A stretch of 64,000 nucleotides of DNA from Shewanella livingstonensis. GTDB taxonomy: Bacteria; Pseudomonadota; Gammaproteobacteria; Enterobacterales; Shewanellaceae. Under the pieces are notes generated by a model. It did not search any database. It saw only the letters and a program-made list of their open reading frames with translations, and was not told the DNA's origin. The stretch covers positions 4,040,001 to 4,104,000 of the forward strand of contig NZ_CP034015.1 in the NCBI RefSeq assembly GCF_003855395.1, read 5' to 3'. Of this stretch, positions 28,023 through 37,153 are shown one piece after another (positions within the stretch are counted from its first letter, which is position 1; each line of letters begins with the position of its first letter). Made by a program: the position numbers and the translations under genes.

Positions 28023-28964
28023 GTGAAGAGTCTGTTTTTATTTGGTGAGTGCATGGTTGAATTACAGCGTGTAACGGCCACCAGCTTACAGCAATCTTTT
28101 GCTGGTGATGTATATAACACTGGGGTTTACCTTAAACGTACCTTTAGTGATGTTAACACGCACTTTGTCACAGCCATTGGCGAAGATAGTTTTAGCCAGG
28201 CCATGTTGCAGCGCTTTGAAGATGAAAATATTAATACTGATATGGTCTTTAAAAGTACTGACAAAATTGCTGGTCTGTATGCAATACAAACTGACAGTAA
28301 AGGCGAGCGCAGCTTTACATACTGGCGCAATGATTCTGCCGCCAAGCAAATCATGCAATTTATTGACGATGCAGCCATCAGTAAAATATCTCAGGCAGAT
28401 ATGGTGTTTTTTTCAGGCATTTCTTTAGCGGTGATTAAGGAAGAAGATCGAGACGCATTTTGGTTACTGATTAAACAATGTAAGCAAGCGGGTGTCAGTA
28501 TTGTATTTGACCCTAACTACCGCGCAAGAATGTGGCACAGTCCAGACCAGGCAAAGGCACAGTTTGATATTGCGTTTAGTGTGGCCGATGTCGTACTGCC
28601 AGGTGTTGATGACTTTAATCAACTTTACGGTATTAGCTCCGTTGAAGACATTATTGCGTTCTGCCAGCCTTACGACATTAACGAGCTGGTGATAAAAAAT
28701 GGTGAAAACGGCATTAATTATCTGATTAATGGCCAGCAACAGCATTTCTCAATCACACCAGTAACGAATGTTGTCGACACAACATCAGCGGGTGACTCAT
28801 TTAACGGGGTGTATTTAGGCGCACGCTTAACTGGCGCAGATATCAGCACAGCGATAAAGTTAGCCTCCCAAGCAGCAGGATTTGTGATCCAACATAAAGG
28901 CGCCATTGCACCTAAAATTGAGTTTCATCAATTTATTGAACGTCAAAAATTAATCATGCAATAA
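28023..28964 (+). CDS. kdgK: 2-keto-3-deoxygluconate kinase (PfkB family)
   Basis: Phosphorylates KDG to KDPG with ATP, the penultimate step before KDPG aldolase. The 313-residue protein has the PfkB signature 2 DTTSAGDSFNGVYLG (about 252-266) including the catalytic Asp near 257, and an N-terminal sugar-binding region FGECMVEL and GDVYNTGVYL. It starts with GTG 2 bp after the transporter stop, with AAGG about 14 nt upstream. It is the last gene of the operon, followed by a strong terminator. The specific substrate is inferred from the cluster; PfkB kinases are broad. Confidence 0.92.
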   Translation: MKSLFLFGECMVELQRVTATSLQQSFAGDVYNTGVYLKRTFSDVNTHFVTAIGEDSFSQAMLQRFEDENINTDMVFKSTDKIAGLYAIQTDSKGERSFTYWRNDSAAKQIMQFIDDAAISKISQADMVFFSGISLAVIKEEDRDAFWLLIKQCKQAGVSIVFDPNYRARMWHSPDQAKAQFDIAFSVADVVLPGVDDFNQLYGISSVEDIIAFCQPYDINELVIKNGENGINYLINGQQQHFSITPVTNVVDTTSAGDSFNGVYLGARLTGADISTAIKLASQAAGFVIQHKGAIAPKIEFHQFIERQKLIMQ

Positions 28965-28993
28965 CAGCTAAAGAGTCATCTTTTGTCGCTTGT

Positions 28994-29030
28994 AAAAAGG
29001 CTTGATAACACTGAGTTATCAAGCCTTTTT
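28994..29030 (+). terminator. Terminator of the alginate operon
   Basis: A perfect 16-bp stem (starts AAAAAGGCTTGATAAC) with a 5-nt loop and TTTTT tail lies 30 bp after kdgK. Confidence 0.92.
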
Positions 29031-29151
29031 ATTTGCTAAGAAAAAGTAATATATCGCCTGTTGAGCCATTCGTGTTTTAGCTTCAAAACAAGTAATATTA
29101 CTGAATCATTTCGATAATTTACCCCATTAAAGCAATAAGAAGACATTGAAC

Positions 29152-29925
29152 ATGGACTATTTAGCCATCAATAAACACGCATGGAACCAGCGAACTCAAA
29201 TCCATCTCGACTCAACATTTTATGACTTAGAGGCATTTATCCAAGGTAAGTCATCATTAAACCCCATTGAACTTGAACAAGTCGGCGATGTGCACCACAA
29301 AAGCCTGTTGCACCTACAATGTCACTTTGGACAAGACAGCTTATCGTGGGCAAGGCTTGGCGCCAATGTCACTGGCGTAGATTTATCAAGCGAATCGATT
29401 GCAACTGCAAAAAAGCTGGCTGCTCAATTACACTTACCAGCAACATTCATCAACAATGACATCTATCAATTTGGTGATCACAATACAGAGCAATATGACA
29501 TCGTATTCACCTCTTATGGGGTGTTAGCTTGGTTACCCGATTTAACTCGCTGGGCGCAAACCATTGCAGGAGCATTACGTCCAGGCGGTGAATTTCATTT
29601 GGTTGAGTTCCACCCTTTTAATGATGTGCTGTGTGGTTATGGCTACTTTCCACAAACACAACCGGATATCGAAGATGAAGTCACCTACACCGAAAACCAC
29701 AACGACCAAATTGAAACGGTAGTCACTTGGCCGCACCCGATAAGTGAAGTCATTAGCGCACTTATTAGTGCAGGACTTCACATCGAAGCATTCAATGAAC
29801 ATCCTTATAGCCCCTACAACTGCGTTGAAGGTTTGGAGTTTGTGGTAGGTAAAGGTTACCAGCTAAAACATCAAGGTCACCTCATCCCACTTATTTACTC
29901 TATTAAAGCAAGTAAAGTGGGATAA
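29152..29925 (+). CDS. Class I SAM-dependent methyltransferase
   Basis: A 257-residue soluble methyltransferase. The SAM-binding core is seen as LLHLQCHFGQDSLSWARLGANVTGVD (in parts, about 46-71), with a Cys-His replacing the usual glycine loop in part, then NNDIYQF and DIVFTSYGVLAWLPDL, which match motif II-III of the methyltransferase_11/25 type. The substrate is unknown. A TTG two codons upstream is in frame but the ATG at 29152 is preferred. It is separated from kdgK by a terminator, so it is not part of the alginate operon. Confidence 0.8.
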   Translation: MDYLAINKHAWNQRTQIHLDSTFYDLEAFIQGKSSLNPIELEQVGDVHHKSLLHLQCHFGQDSLSWARLGANVTGVDLSSESIATAKKLAAQLHLPATFINNDIYQFGDHNTEQYDIVFTSYGVLAWLPDLTRWAQTIAGALRPGGEFHLVEFHPFNDVLCGYGYFPQTQPDIEDEVTYTENHNDQIETVVTWPHPISEVISALISAGLHIEAFNEHPYSPYNCVEGLEFVVGKGYQLKHQGHLIPLIYSIKASKVG

Positions 29926-29955
29926 GTACTAGCCTGAAGCTTGTTTACAGCGGGC

Positions 29956-30846
29956 TCAAATATCGGTTTTAGTGGATGACTGTTGATGTGTTGAAGGCGG
30001 TGCAAATAATATCCGTAAACGTTGTTTTAGAGATAATTGCGCTTGGGTAACATCACCCCACATGTCGCGCCATTCACTAAACGTTACCACTAACGGGTTA
30101 AAACTGTTTACCGGCTTAGTGATGCCATAAATCACCGTTTCATTTTCTGGCTCAAAGGTTCCAAATAGTTTGTCCCATATAATCAATACGCCAGCATAAT
30201 TTTTGTCGATGTATTGTGGGTTACGGCCATGATGAACCCGGTGATGGGACGGTGTATTAAAAATCAATTCTAGCGGCCCTAACGACTTAATCGCTTGGGT
30301 ATGAACAAAAAACTGCAATCCCAGATTAAGTAATACTGCAAACACCACCCAATTAGGATCAAAGCCAATCACCACTAAAGGCAACCAAAACAGCCACATT
30401 CCTGCCAATGGGTACATTAAGCTTTGTCTAAATGCAGTGCTGAAATTCATGTTTTCTGAACTGTGATGCACCACATGCGCCGCCCACATCCAGCGAATAC
30501 GATGGCTAGCACGATGGAACCAGTAATAACAAAAGTCTTGAGCAATCAACAATAAACCAAAAGTGAATAATGTCATTTCAATATCAAATAAGCGCCAACC
30601 GAAAAAGTGTAAATATATCTTCGCAATAAACAAGCCAGCGATGATGTCCGCCACCTGGTGCATACCAGCCAATACAAAATTACACAATACTTCGGCAGGA
30701 CGATATTGAGCATTACTCGGTAATCGCTGGGCGCGAACACCAAACCACCATTCCAGTAAAATGCAGCCGAAAAAAATCGGCGCTAACACCAATAATAACC
30801 ACTCAGGGTGAGTAATCAGTAAATCCATGTCCATATTGTTATCCAT
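29956..30846 (-). CDS. Sterol desaturase / fatty-acid hydroxylase superfamily membrane protein
   Basis: A 296-residue inner-membrane di-iron protein with about four to five helices. The histidine boxes typical of the superfamily are visible: FHRASH (about 126-131), HVVHHSS (about 140-146) and SHHRVHHGRNPQYIDKN (about 215-231). Bacterial members hydroxylate or cleave lipids, carotenoids or ether lipids; the reaction cannot be told. It is downstream of no obvious operon partner. Upstream, a degenerate 16-bp tandem repeat fills the gap to the DUF2804 gene. Confidence 0.87.
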   Translation of the reverse strand: MDNNMDMDLLITHPEWLLLVLAPIFFGCILLEWWFGVRAQRLPSNAQYRPAEVLCNFVLAGMHQVADIIAGLFIAKIYLHFFGWRLFDIEMTLFTFGLLLIAQDFCYYWFHRASHRIRWMWAAHVVHHSSENMNFSTAFRQSLMYPLAGMWLFWLPLVVIGFDPNWVVFAVLLNLGLQFFVHTQAIKSLGPLELIFNTPSHHRVHHGRNPQYIDKNYAGVLIIWDKLFGTFEPENETVIYGITKPVNSFNPLVVTFSEWRDMWGDVTQAQLSLKQRLRILFAPPSTHQQSSTKTDI

Positions 30847-30901
30847 TTTTAATTATTATTATTTTCGTCACTGATGTGACGCGGTGCGAATTCGCATTCC
30901 T

Positions 30902-30964
30902 TAGCAAAGCACACCTTTAGTAAAATACACGCTTAGCAAAGCAAGCTACTAACAAAATATTATT
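30902..30964. repeat. Degenerate 16-bp tandem repeat, about four units
   Basis: Units begin TAGCAAAGCACACCTT, TAGTAAAATACACGCT, TAGCAAAGCAAGCTAC and TAACAAAATATTATT. The first three share 10 or more of 16 positions. A further TAGCAAAG lies at the end of the adjacent DUF2804 gene. It lies upstream of the sterol-desaturase-like gene. Confidence 0.6.
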
Positions 30965-30973
30965 TAGCTTGCA

Positions 30974-31999
30974 TCACCATTTAGCAAAGTGATCTTCGGT
31001 TAATCCTAACTGATTTTTTAGGCGATACTGATTACCATTATTATCGCAAATCACACCACTAAAATAACCAATGTATTGTCTAAAGTTGTTTTTTAACCAG
31101 AGTAAATTTAACTTTTCACTGCGTTGATTTAATGGCCTAAAATGCAAATCGACTTGGCCATCATTGGTGGTGATATACCACCCATCTTGTTGAGAGTGGC
31201 GATTAAAATCAAATTGTGCCCCGCCCAGTAAATGGCGTTCGCCATTTATCCACATCACATTTTCAGTTTGGCCGGTTTCATTAACACCGGCCGCCAAATT
31301 AAGCCCTATAATCCCCTCGTCAGTTTGAGCATTAATTGAAGCCCAGCGCCAACTGGTTTCACGGCGCATAAATCCGGCCGAAAAGTCATAACCTGCCAGT
31401 GCATATTGCAAAGGCTGTGGTTCATGATGAATGGTGAGTTGCCCCGCCACGGATAAGCCATTGTGCTTTTGAGTATAAGTCCAACCGTTATAACCTGTTG
31501 GAGTACACAAGCTGATCGGTAAACTGAGTGGCGCTGGCTGAATGCGTAAATTAGCTTGTATATAAGCAAGGTTAATTTCAACGTGCCATTGACCGTCGAT
31601 AATATCGATAACAATACCTTTGCTTTTACGGCCTATCTCGGCGCGGCCACGCTTAGGTGAACCACTTAACTTACAGCCCAGCCCAAATGGCGTTAACCAT
31701 TGTGTTTGGGTTAGCTTGTTGGCTCTGATGTCATAAAGATAACAAAAACCATTGGCAACATATCGAATATCGGCAATCGCAAGGGCGACAATATAATGCG
31801 GGGTAATAATGTTAACAAATTGGAATTGCTTAAAATTAAAATGTTTAGCCATTATCGATGCTTGTTTGTCCATTACTGTTGAATAAGCAAATTGATTAAC
31901 ATTGAGCGAATCAACGATTCCATCAAATAGGCCAAACACTGGCTGGCCATTGGCATTGATCAATTTTTCTGGTGCCAATTGCGGTTGTTTATGTTGCAT
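30974..31999 (-). CDS. DUF2804 family protein
   Basis: A 341-residue soluble protein of the DUF2804 family, whose function is unknown; members resemble lipocalin-like beta-sandwich lipid-related proteins. Recognisable segments are LFDGIVDSLN, TPFGLG, the central GYDFSAGFMRRETSWRWAS and GLNLAAGVNETG, and GGAQFDFNR, characteristic of the family. A frame from 32044 is open, but AGGGA lies 5 nt before the ATG at 31999 and the extra 15 residues look unrelated, so I use that start. Next to a lipid-modifying hydroxylase, a lipid role is possible but unproven. Confidence 0.8.
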   Translation of the reverse strand: MQHKQPQLAPEKLINANGQPVFGLFDGIVDSLNVNQFAYSTVMDKQASIMAKHFNFKQFQFVNIITPHYIVALAIADIRYVANGFCYLYDIRANKLTQTQWLTPFGLGCKLSGSPKRGRAEIGRKSKGIVIDIIDGQWHVEINLAYIQANLRIQPAPLSLPISLCTPTGYNGWTYTQKHNGLSVAGQLTIHHEPQPLQYALAGYDFSAGFMRRETSWRWASINAQTDEGIIGLNLAAGVNETGQTENVMWINGERHLLGGAQFDFNRHSQQDGWYITTNDGQVDLHFRPLNQRSEKLNLLWLKNNFRQYIGYFSGVICDNNGNQYRLKNQLGLTEDHFAKW

Positions 32000-32269
32000 T
32001 ACATTCCCTACATCATATTGTTTATCAAACTTAAGTTGCATCACACTAACCTGAATTGATCAGTCATTAATGTCAACAACCGAGTAACATTGTTGCTGGG
32101 CATCTAAATAGAGGAGGAGTTCAACCAAATATTAATTATCAGCTTCATCCAGATACATTGCGGCGTACATCACTAGAGTTATCTTTATAACAACATAACC
32201 TTGGCGATACTGGAAACCCAGACAAATTCTGGTATCATTTATCTACCGTTTACTTGTTATTGTTGTCTC

Positions 32270-32836
32270 ATGAAGTTATTAATCCCTATTTTACTGTCTA
32301 CATTACTGTTAACAGCTTGCGCCAGTTATGAACCGACTCATGTTGGCCTCAATCCGACCCTGGGTGCGGTTAAGTTACAAACTGAAGCCGATTTTCCGGT
32401 AATGGTCGACACCATAGATACTCGAGAAGCAAGCTTTGTAGTGCGTTTTAACGAAGAAGGTAAAGCGCCTAGGTTGGTGAGCGCCAGTGAGCCGGTTCGT
32501 CAACAGCTGGAAAAACTGTTTCGTAATGGCATGAACAAAGCGGGTTATGTTATTGACCCTGCCGCACGTAATTCAGTGCAGTTTCAACTCAACTATTTAT
32601 TGGCTGACGTAACTGATTCTACATTCAGTTTTGAATCAAAAACACGCCTAGTTATCAATGTATTAGCTAAAAATTCACAACAAGAATTCACTAAGTCATA
32701 TAATGCTAATGGCTACTTAAAAGGCTCATTGAGCCCAGACTTTGCCACGCTTGAATTAGATATCACTCAATTAGTTGATAAGCTCACCACTGAAATTCTT
32801 AACGATGAAGAGTTACACCAATTTATTCAACGTTAA
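32270..32836 (+). CDS. yajG: YajG family lipoprotein
   Basis: A 188-residue lipoprotein. The N-terminus MKLLIPILLSTLLLTACASY is a type II signal peptide with lipobox LTAC, so Cys17 would be acylated. The remainder fits YajG, a conserved outer-membrane lipoprotein of unknown function. A GTG/TTG-type upstream frame from 32201 is open but would destroy the signal peptide. As in E. coli, it lies near ampG, here with a cyclophilin gene and a small unknown gene between them. Confidence 0.85.
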   Translation: MKLLIPILLSTLLLTACASYEPTHVGLNPTLGAVKLQTEADFPVMVDTIDTREASFVVRFNEEGKAPRLVSASEPVRQQLEKLFRNGMNKAGYVIDPAARNSVQFQLNYLLADVTDSTFSFESKTRLVINVLAKNSQQEFTKSYNANGYLKGSLSPDFATLELDITQLVDKLTTEILNDEELHQFIQR

Positions 32837-32896
32837 TCCAACACGCATTATCATCGATTGGCATCGTTTGATGCCAATAACAAAGGACTGCATATT

Positions 32897-33481
32897 ATGT
32901 TGAAATGGCTCGCCACTTGCCTATTGTTATTAACCAGTTTAAGCACTAACGCCGCAGTCGATATTCAAAAAGACACCTTATATCCGCAAGTAGAGTTAGA
33001 CACCTCTATGGGTAAAATAGTGGTTGAGTTAGATCGCACTCGTTCACCGCTGACCGTAGATAACTTTTTAACCTATGTGGTGAAAGGCGAATATGACAAT
33101 ACTATTTTTCATCGCGTAATTAGCGAATTTGTCGTTCAAGGAGGGGGATTAACCGCTAAATTAGAAGAGCGCCCTTCACTGGCGCCAATAGTGAATGAAT
33201 CCGGTAATGGTTTATCTAACTTGCTTGGCACCATTGCAATGGCTCGAGATAACGATCCTCATTCCGCCACCCGACAGTTTTACTTTAATCTGGGTGACAA
33301 TAAGAAATTAGATCCTTCTAAACGTCGCTGGGGCTACACCGTTTTTGGTGAGGTTACTCAAGGAATGGATGTGTTAGAAGCCATTTCATTGGTTCCCACA
33401 GAACATAACCACACTCTAAACTGGCCAGATTTCCCGGTAAAGACCGTCATGCTAAAAAAAGCCACTTTATTGGCTCGCTAA
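32897..33481 (+). CDS. Periplasmic peptidyl-prolyl cis-trans isomerase, cyclophilin type
   Basis: A 194-residue folding catalyst for proline-containing envelope proteins. A signal peptide covers about residues 1-20 (cleavage near TNAA/VD). The cyclophilin domain has VELDTSMGKIVVELD, FHRVISEFVVQGGG with the catalytic Arg, and SATRQFYFNLGDN in which the usual SAxSQFFIN is altered. It resembles PpiA-type bacterial cyclophilins. I use the ATG at 32897 because AAAGGA lies upstream and it starts the signal peptide. It follows yajG by 60 bp and may be cotranscribed. Confidence 0.9.
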   Translation: MLKWLATCLLLLTSLSTNAAVDIQKDTLYPQVELDTSMGKIVVELDRTRSPLTVDNFLTYVVKGEYDNTIFHRVISEFVVQGGGLTAKLEERPSLAPIVNESGNGLSNLLGTIAMARDNDPHSATRQFYFNLGDNKKLDPSKRRWGYTVFGEVTQGMDVLEAISLVPTEHNHTLNWPDFPVKTVMLKKATLLAR

Positions 33482-33868
33482 TTTCCTGCTATTCATCTAT
33501 ACCTACCGATGGTAATGCTAGCGCATACTATCGGTAAGGGCTCTATTCTCCACTCGTTCGATTAACTAATACCTAAACTAATACTATTATGCCAAAGCAA
33601 TAATACATGACTAACATCAAGACGAATGCCGGCATCATTGAACGCTAACCAAAACTATTATCTTTTGTTCAATATGATAATGTTATTACCCCTACATTTT
33701 TACTAGCTTACAAATCAATGAAGTAGCACTATAGAATGACAAAATGACACTTTATTTCACGCTCACAGCTCCAACAACCTCATTAACGTCTATACTCTAT
33801 TTTACCCCTCCACCCAGTTAGCTGCACAACTCTTGGCAACCGCATTTCGAATACTCAAGGACGCATTT
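33482..33868. other. Intergenic region with a weak stem-loop
   Basis: About 390 bp with no credible gene. TACCGAT/ATCGGTA at 33504-33536 with a 19-nt loop is a weak stem-loop after the cyclophilin gene. Nothing else stands out. Confidence 0.35.
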
Positions 33869-34204
33869 ATGATGACGGCTAATGATTTCATTGAAACTAA
33901 AGCCCCACAGCTTGCCTATTTCGGCAAAGCTTTTTTAGACAACCAATTAGATTACAAAGAAATACAACTGTATATGTGGGATGTATTAGAAGAATGGCAA
34001 TGTATATCCAACAATCCCAATCAATTAACCGAACAACCTAGCGACACTGAAAAAGTGTTTTGGCACTTATTGTACTGTTTCGATCATTGGTCTGGCTGGG
34101 CAATTAAAGGTAATCAATACTTACGCCAACAAGTGCATGACTGTTGTGACTACATCAATATTGGCGGTAATGTGCCACAAAGTTGTATTGGTATCAGACC
34201 TTAA
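33869..34204 (+). CDS. Hypothetical small protein
   Basis: A 111-residue acidic protein I do not recognise. It is predicted soluble and helical, with tryptophan- and cysteine-rich stretches (EEWQCISNN, FDHWSGWAIKG, HDCCDYIN). The chosen ATG follows AAGGA by 7 nt; an upstream frame to 33833 exists but lacks a ribosome site. It lies 128 bp before the AmpG-like gene on the same strand. Four cysteines near the C-terminus (including a vicinal pair) might bind metal or form disulfides. No function is proposed. Confidence 0.6.
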   Translation: MMTANDFIETKAPQLAYFGKAFLDNQLDYKEIQLYMWDVLEEWQCISNNPNQLTEQPSDTEKVFWHLLYCFDHWSGWAIKGNQYLRQQVHDCCDYINIGGNVPQSCIGIRP

Positions 34205-34332
34205 GGTAATTATCTTAATCCTAGTCTACATACCCGTTTAACCTCAAACAGACTTAATAATCTTTTAGAATGGCTTGAACCTAAACCGCTTGCAACATAA
34301 GCTAGAGCCATTCTCCTTTATCCAGTTGTCTT

Positions 34333-35754
34333 ATGTCAGTTTTCTTGGCTCGTACCCGTGAAGCATTATCGGTTTATTACCACAAAAGAGTATTAATATT
34401 ACTCTTAATGGGATTTTCTGCTGGCTTGCCATTAATGCTAGTTTTTTCAACCTTAAGTTTTTGGTTGCGTGAAGCCGGTATCGACCGAGCCGCTATTGGA
34501 TATTTTAGCTGGATAGCACTAACGTATGCGTTCAAATGGGCATGGTCACCATTAGTAGACCGAATGTCGCTGCCGTTATTTACTCGTTTTTTAGGCCGAC
34601 GACGAGGTTGGATGCTATTCGCACAACTGTGCTTAGTCGGTGCCATACTCGGTATGTCTGTTAGCGATCCTGTGATCAATCTTGAACGCTTGGCCTTATG
34701 TGCCCTACTTTTGGCATTTGCCTCCGCCACCCAAGACATAGTCATCGATGCTTTTCGGATTGAATCAGCCCCTGAAAAAATGCAAGCAGCCCTCGCGGCT
34801 GCTTACCAAGTCGGTTACCGCAGTGCGATGATCATTGCCACTGCAGGTGCATTAACTATCGCTGCTTGGGTATCACCAGGTGATGATACTTACAATCTAC
34901 AAGCTTGGCAGACTGCCTACTTTGCCATGGCAATGTTAATGGGTATTGGCATTATTACCACCCTATGCAGTAAAGAACCGCAAGTCGATACCAAACAGGC
35001 TGACGATAAAGAACGCCTATTAAGAGCCGAGTTTGCAGCCAAATACCCTGCTAAAGTCGCTGGGGCATTAGCCTGGTTATACAGCGCAAGTGTATTGCCT
35101 TTTATTGACTTTTTTAAGCGTTATGGCAAAAGCGCGATTCTCATTTTGTTGTTAATCTCGTGTTATCGTATTTCCGATATTGTCATGGGTATTATGGCAA
35201 ATGTGTTTTACGTTGATATCGGTTTTAGCAAAGAAGAAATCGCTTTTATCAGTAAAGTCTATGGATTGATTATGACCTTGGTTGGCGCCGCTTTTGGTGG
35301 GGTATTAATCATGCGTTATGGCACCATGAAAATTCTATTCTTGGGGGCCTTACTCGTCGCGGTCACCAACCTGCTGTTTGCTTGGCAAGCCTATATTGGC
35401 TACAACGTACCATTTTTAACCTTGGCAATTTCAGTGGATAATTTCAGTGCCGGGATCGCGACTGCGGCGTTTATTGCTTATTTGTCGAGCTTAACCAGTA
35501 CGGGTTATAGCGCCACCCAATATGCATTATTGTCATCCATTATGTTGTTGTTTCCAAAATTTATTGCAGGATTTTCGGGCTTGTATGTTGATGCTTTTGG
35601 TTATATCAACTTCTTTGTTGCAGCCAGTTTGATTGGCTTTCCGGTATTAATATTGGTGGTGGTGGTGAATCGCTCGCAACAACAAGTCATAGCAGCGAAG
35701 CAAGCATCATCGGATGACTCAATTGATGTCTCGACGGATGAGGGAAAATCATAA
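34333..35754 (+). CDS. ampG: MFS permease, AmpG family (muropeptide uptake)
   Basis: Imports anhydro-muropeptides from peptidoglycan turnover into the cytosol for recycling. The 473-residue protein has 12-14 helices. The N-terminal LLMGFSAGLPLMLVFSTLSFWLREAGI and SWIALTYAFKWAWSPLVDRM are the AmpG hallmarks, and ASATQDIVIDAFRIE follows near residue 135. Proximity to yajG matches the E. coli yajG-ampG neighbourhood. The ribosome site is weak. The AmpG call is firm; its role in beta-lactamase induction in this organism is not shown by the sequence. Confidence 0.88.
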   Translation: MSVFLARTREALSVYYHKRVLILLLMGFSAGLPLMLVFSTLSFWLREAGIDRAAIGYFSWIALTYAFKWAWSPLVDRMSLPLFTRFLGRRRGWMLFAQLCLVGAILGMSVSDPVINLERLALCALLLAFASATQDIVIDAFRIESAPEKMQAALAAAYQVGYRSAMIIATAGALTIAAWVSPGDDTYNLQAWQTAYFAMAMLMGIGIITTLCSKEPQVDTKQADDKERLLRAEFAAKYPAKVAGALAWLYSASVLPFIDFFKRYGKSAILILLLISCYRISDIVMGIMANVFYVDIGFSKEEIAFISKVYGLIMTLVGAAFGGVLIMRYGTMKILFLGALLVAVTNLLFAWQAYIGYNVPFLTLAISVDNFSAGIATAAFIAYLSSLTSTGYSATQYALLSSIMLLFPKFIAGFSGLYVDAFGYINFFVAASLIGFPVLILVVVVNRSQQQVIAAKQASSDDSIDVSTDEGKS

Positions 35755-35893
35755 CTGTATGACCAGTTTCAAACTTCGTGAATTGACAACGCAAGGCTCT
35801 CCCTGCAACGCCAAAAAGGGAGTAGCCGTTAATTTCCTCTTGCTCTGGTGTGGGTGAAGCGCCACGACGTTAGTCGCCGCAGGCCATAAGCAA

Positions 35894-35923
35894 AAAACCG
35901 ATAGGCTTTCCCATATCGGTTTT
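35894..35923 (-). terminator. Terminator of yajQ
   Basis: A 10-bp stem (AAAACCGATA / TATCGGTTTT) with a 10-nt loop continues on the minus strand into TTGC. It also serves the convergent ampG on the plus strand, where TTTTGC follows. A second small palindrome, CTCTGCAGCATGCAGAG at 35941-35957, lies between it and yajQ. Confidence 0.75.
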
Positions 35924-35966
35924 GCATTATCAGTGTTTGTCTCTGCAGCATGCAGAGATTTAAGGA

Positions 35967-36452
35967 TTAATCCTTAAAGTTATCAAACTGAAAAGGTTGA
36001 TCTAACTCTGACTCTTTAGCTAATCTCATTACAGCTTGTAAATCATCACGTTTTTTGCCAGTTATACGCACTTTATCGCCTTGAATGGCGGCCTGTACTT
36101 TAAGTTTGCTGTCTTTGATGGCTTTAACTAGCTTTTTGGCCGTCAGAGATTCGATACCTTGCTTGAAGTTAACTTTTAAACTGAAAGTTTTACCACTGTG
36201 AATCGCTTTATCATCGACTTCCATTGACGACGGATCGACGTTACGTTTGCTAAGCTGAATACGCAGAATATCGACTAACTGCTTACAAATGAAATCGTCT
36301 TCTGATTTTAAGGTAACGACATTGTCTTTCAAATCAATCTCGATTTCTTTACCACGTAAATCAAATCGGCCAGCCACTTCACGGCGAGAGTTTTCTACCG
36401 CGTTACGTAATTCTTCTTCGTCAACTTCCGACACAATATCCATAGATGGCAT
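35967..36452 (-). CDS. yajQ: YajQ family cyclic-di-GMP-binding protein
   Basis: A 161-residue protein of the UPF0234/YajQ family. Members have two ferredoxin-like domains and some (Xanthomonas, Pseudomonas) bind cyclic di-GMP and act as transcriptional cofactors. [11 protein letters not shown] at the start and GTKKRDDLQ-like [13 protein letters not shown] near residues 135-147 are typical. The ATG is preceded by GGAAAG. It is a single gene with its own terminator. Effector binding in this organism is inferred. Confidence 0.95.
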   Translation of the reverse strand: MPSMDIVSEVDEEELRNAVENSRREVAGRFDLRGKEIEIDLKDNVVTLKSEDDFICKQLVDILRIQLSKRNVDPSSMEVDDKAIHSGKTFSLKVNFKQGIESLTAKKLVKAIKDSKLKVQAAIQGDKVRITGKKRDDLQAVMRLAKESELDQPFQFDNFKD

Positions 36453-36790
36453 GTTGCTTTCCTCTTTGATTCATCACAATTATATCAGGCTATTTTACAC
36501 TAGGACTCATTATCAGGATAGTGGAGTACAACCTGACAACTTATAACGGTTTTATTTTGTGCTAACTCGCGGTTGATTAACAAAAAATCATTAATAGGCT
36601 ATTTTTATTGATCAGATGGCTAAACAGCCCATTATTACTGAGTTTAACAGCTAACGATTTACCATTATCAACAACGAAAATCCCCTTCGATGAACAATTA
36701 TTGCTTTCAATAGAGGTTAAGTAGTGACAATTTTAAACAGGTTTCTTATTATTAGCCATATTCTCGTTTCACAAGGCTGATGTTACGCTC
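36453..36790. other. Intergenic region between yajQ and the VanZ-like gene
   Basis: About 340 bp of AT-rich divergent intergenic DNA. Short frames crossing yajQ are shadows. I see no repeat or terminator. Confidence 0.35.
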
Positions 36791-37147
36791 GTGATCACTT
36801 ATAAAAATATTTTTAAACTTGCGTTAGTTGTTGCTGTGATAGTAACTAGCTATCTGGTTTTTTCAAAACCAAGTTACCCGCAGACTTTCGCTAATATGGA
36901 TAAAGTGGGCCATTTAGGCAGTTTTTTTGCCCTTTCATATCTAGCACATTATGCGTTCAAACCGCGCTGGTATTTTTTGTGTACCTCTTTGGCTACTTAT
37001 GCAGTGTTAATTGAACTGATTCAATCTCGCTTACCTTATCGCAGTGCTTCGGTTGCCGATGTGATTGCCGATTTTGTTGGGATTGCATTATTTTACTTAC
37101 TGCACTTTTCAGTGACTAAATACCGTAAATTGAAAGCGAATCGTTAA
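36791..37147 (+). CDS. VanZ-like membrane protein
   Basis: A 118-residue protein with four helices (about 9-25, 40-56, 60-78 and 95-110). The core MDKVGHLGSFFALSYLAHYAF and the later SASVADVIADFVGIALF match the VanZ-like family, whose general function is not established. It starts with GTG without a strong ribosome site. It is followed 6 bp later by panE, so the two are likely cotranscribed. Confidence 0.8.
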   Translation: MITYKNIFKLALVVAVIVTSYLVFSKPSYPQTFANMDKVGHLGSFFALSYLAHYAFKPRWYFLCTSLATYAVLIELIQSRLPYRSASVADVIADFVGIALFYLLHFSVTKYRKLKANR

Positions 37148-37153
37148 TAGACC

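Noticed and set aside
28086..28906. Several frames on both strands over kdgK
   Set aside because: They are shadows of the kdgK coding sequence in other frames.
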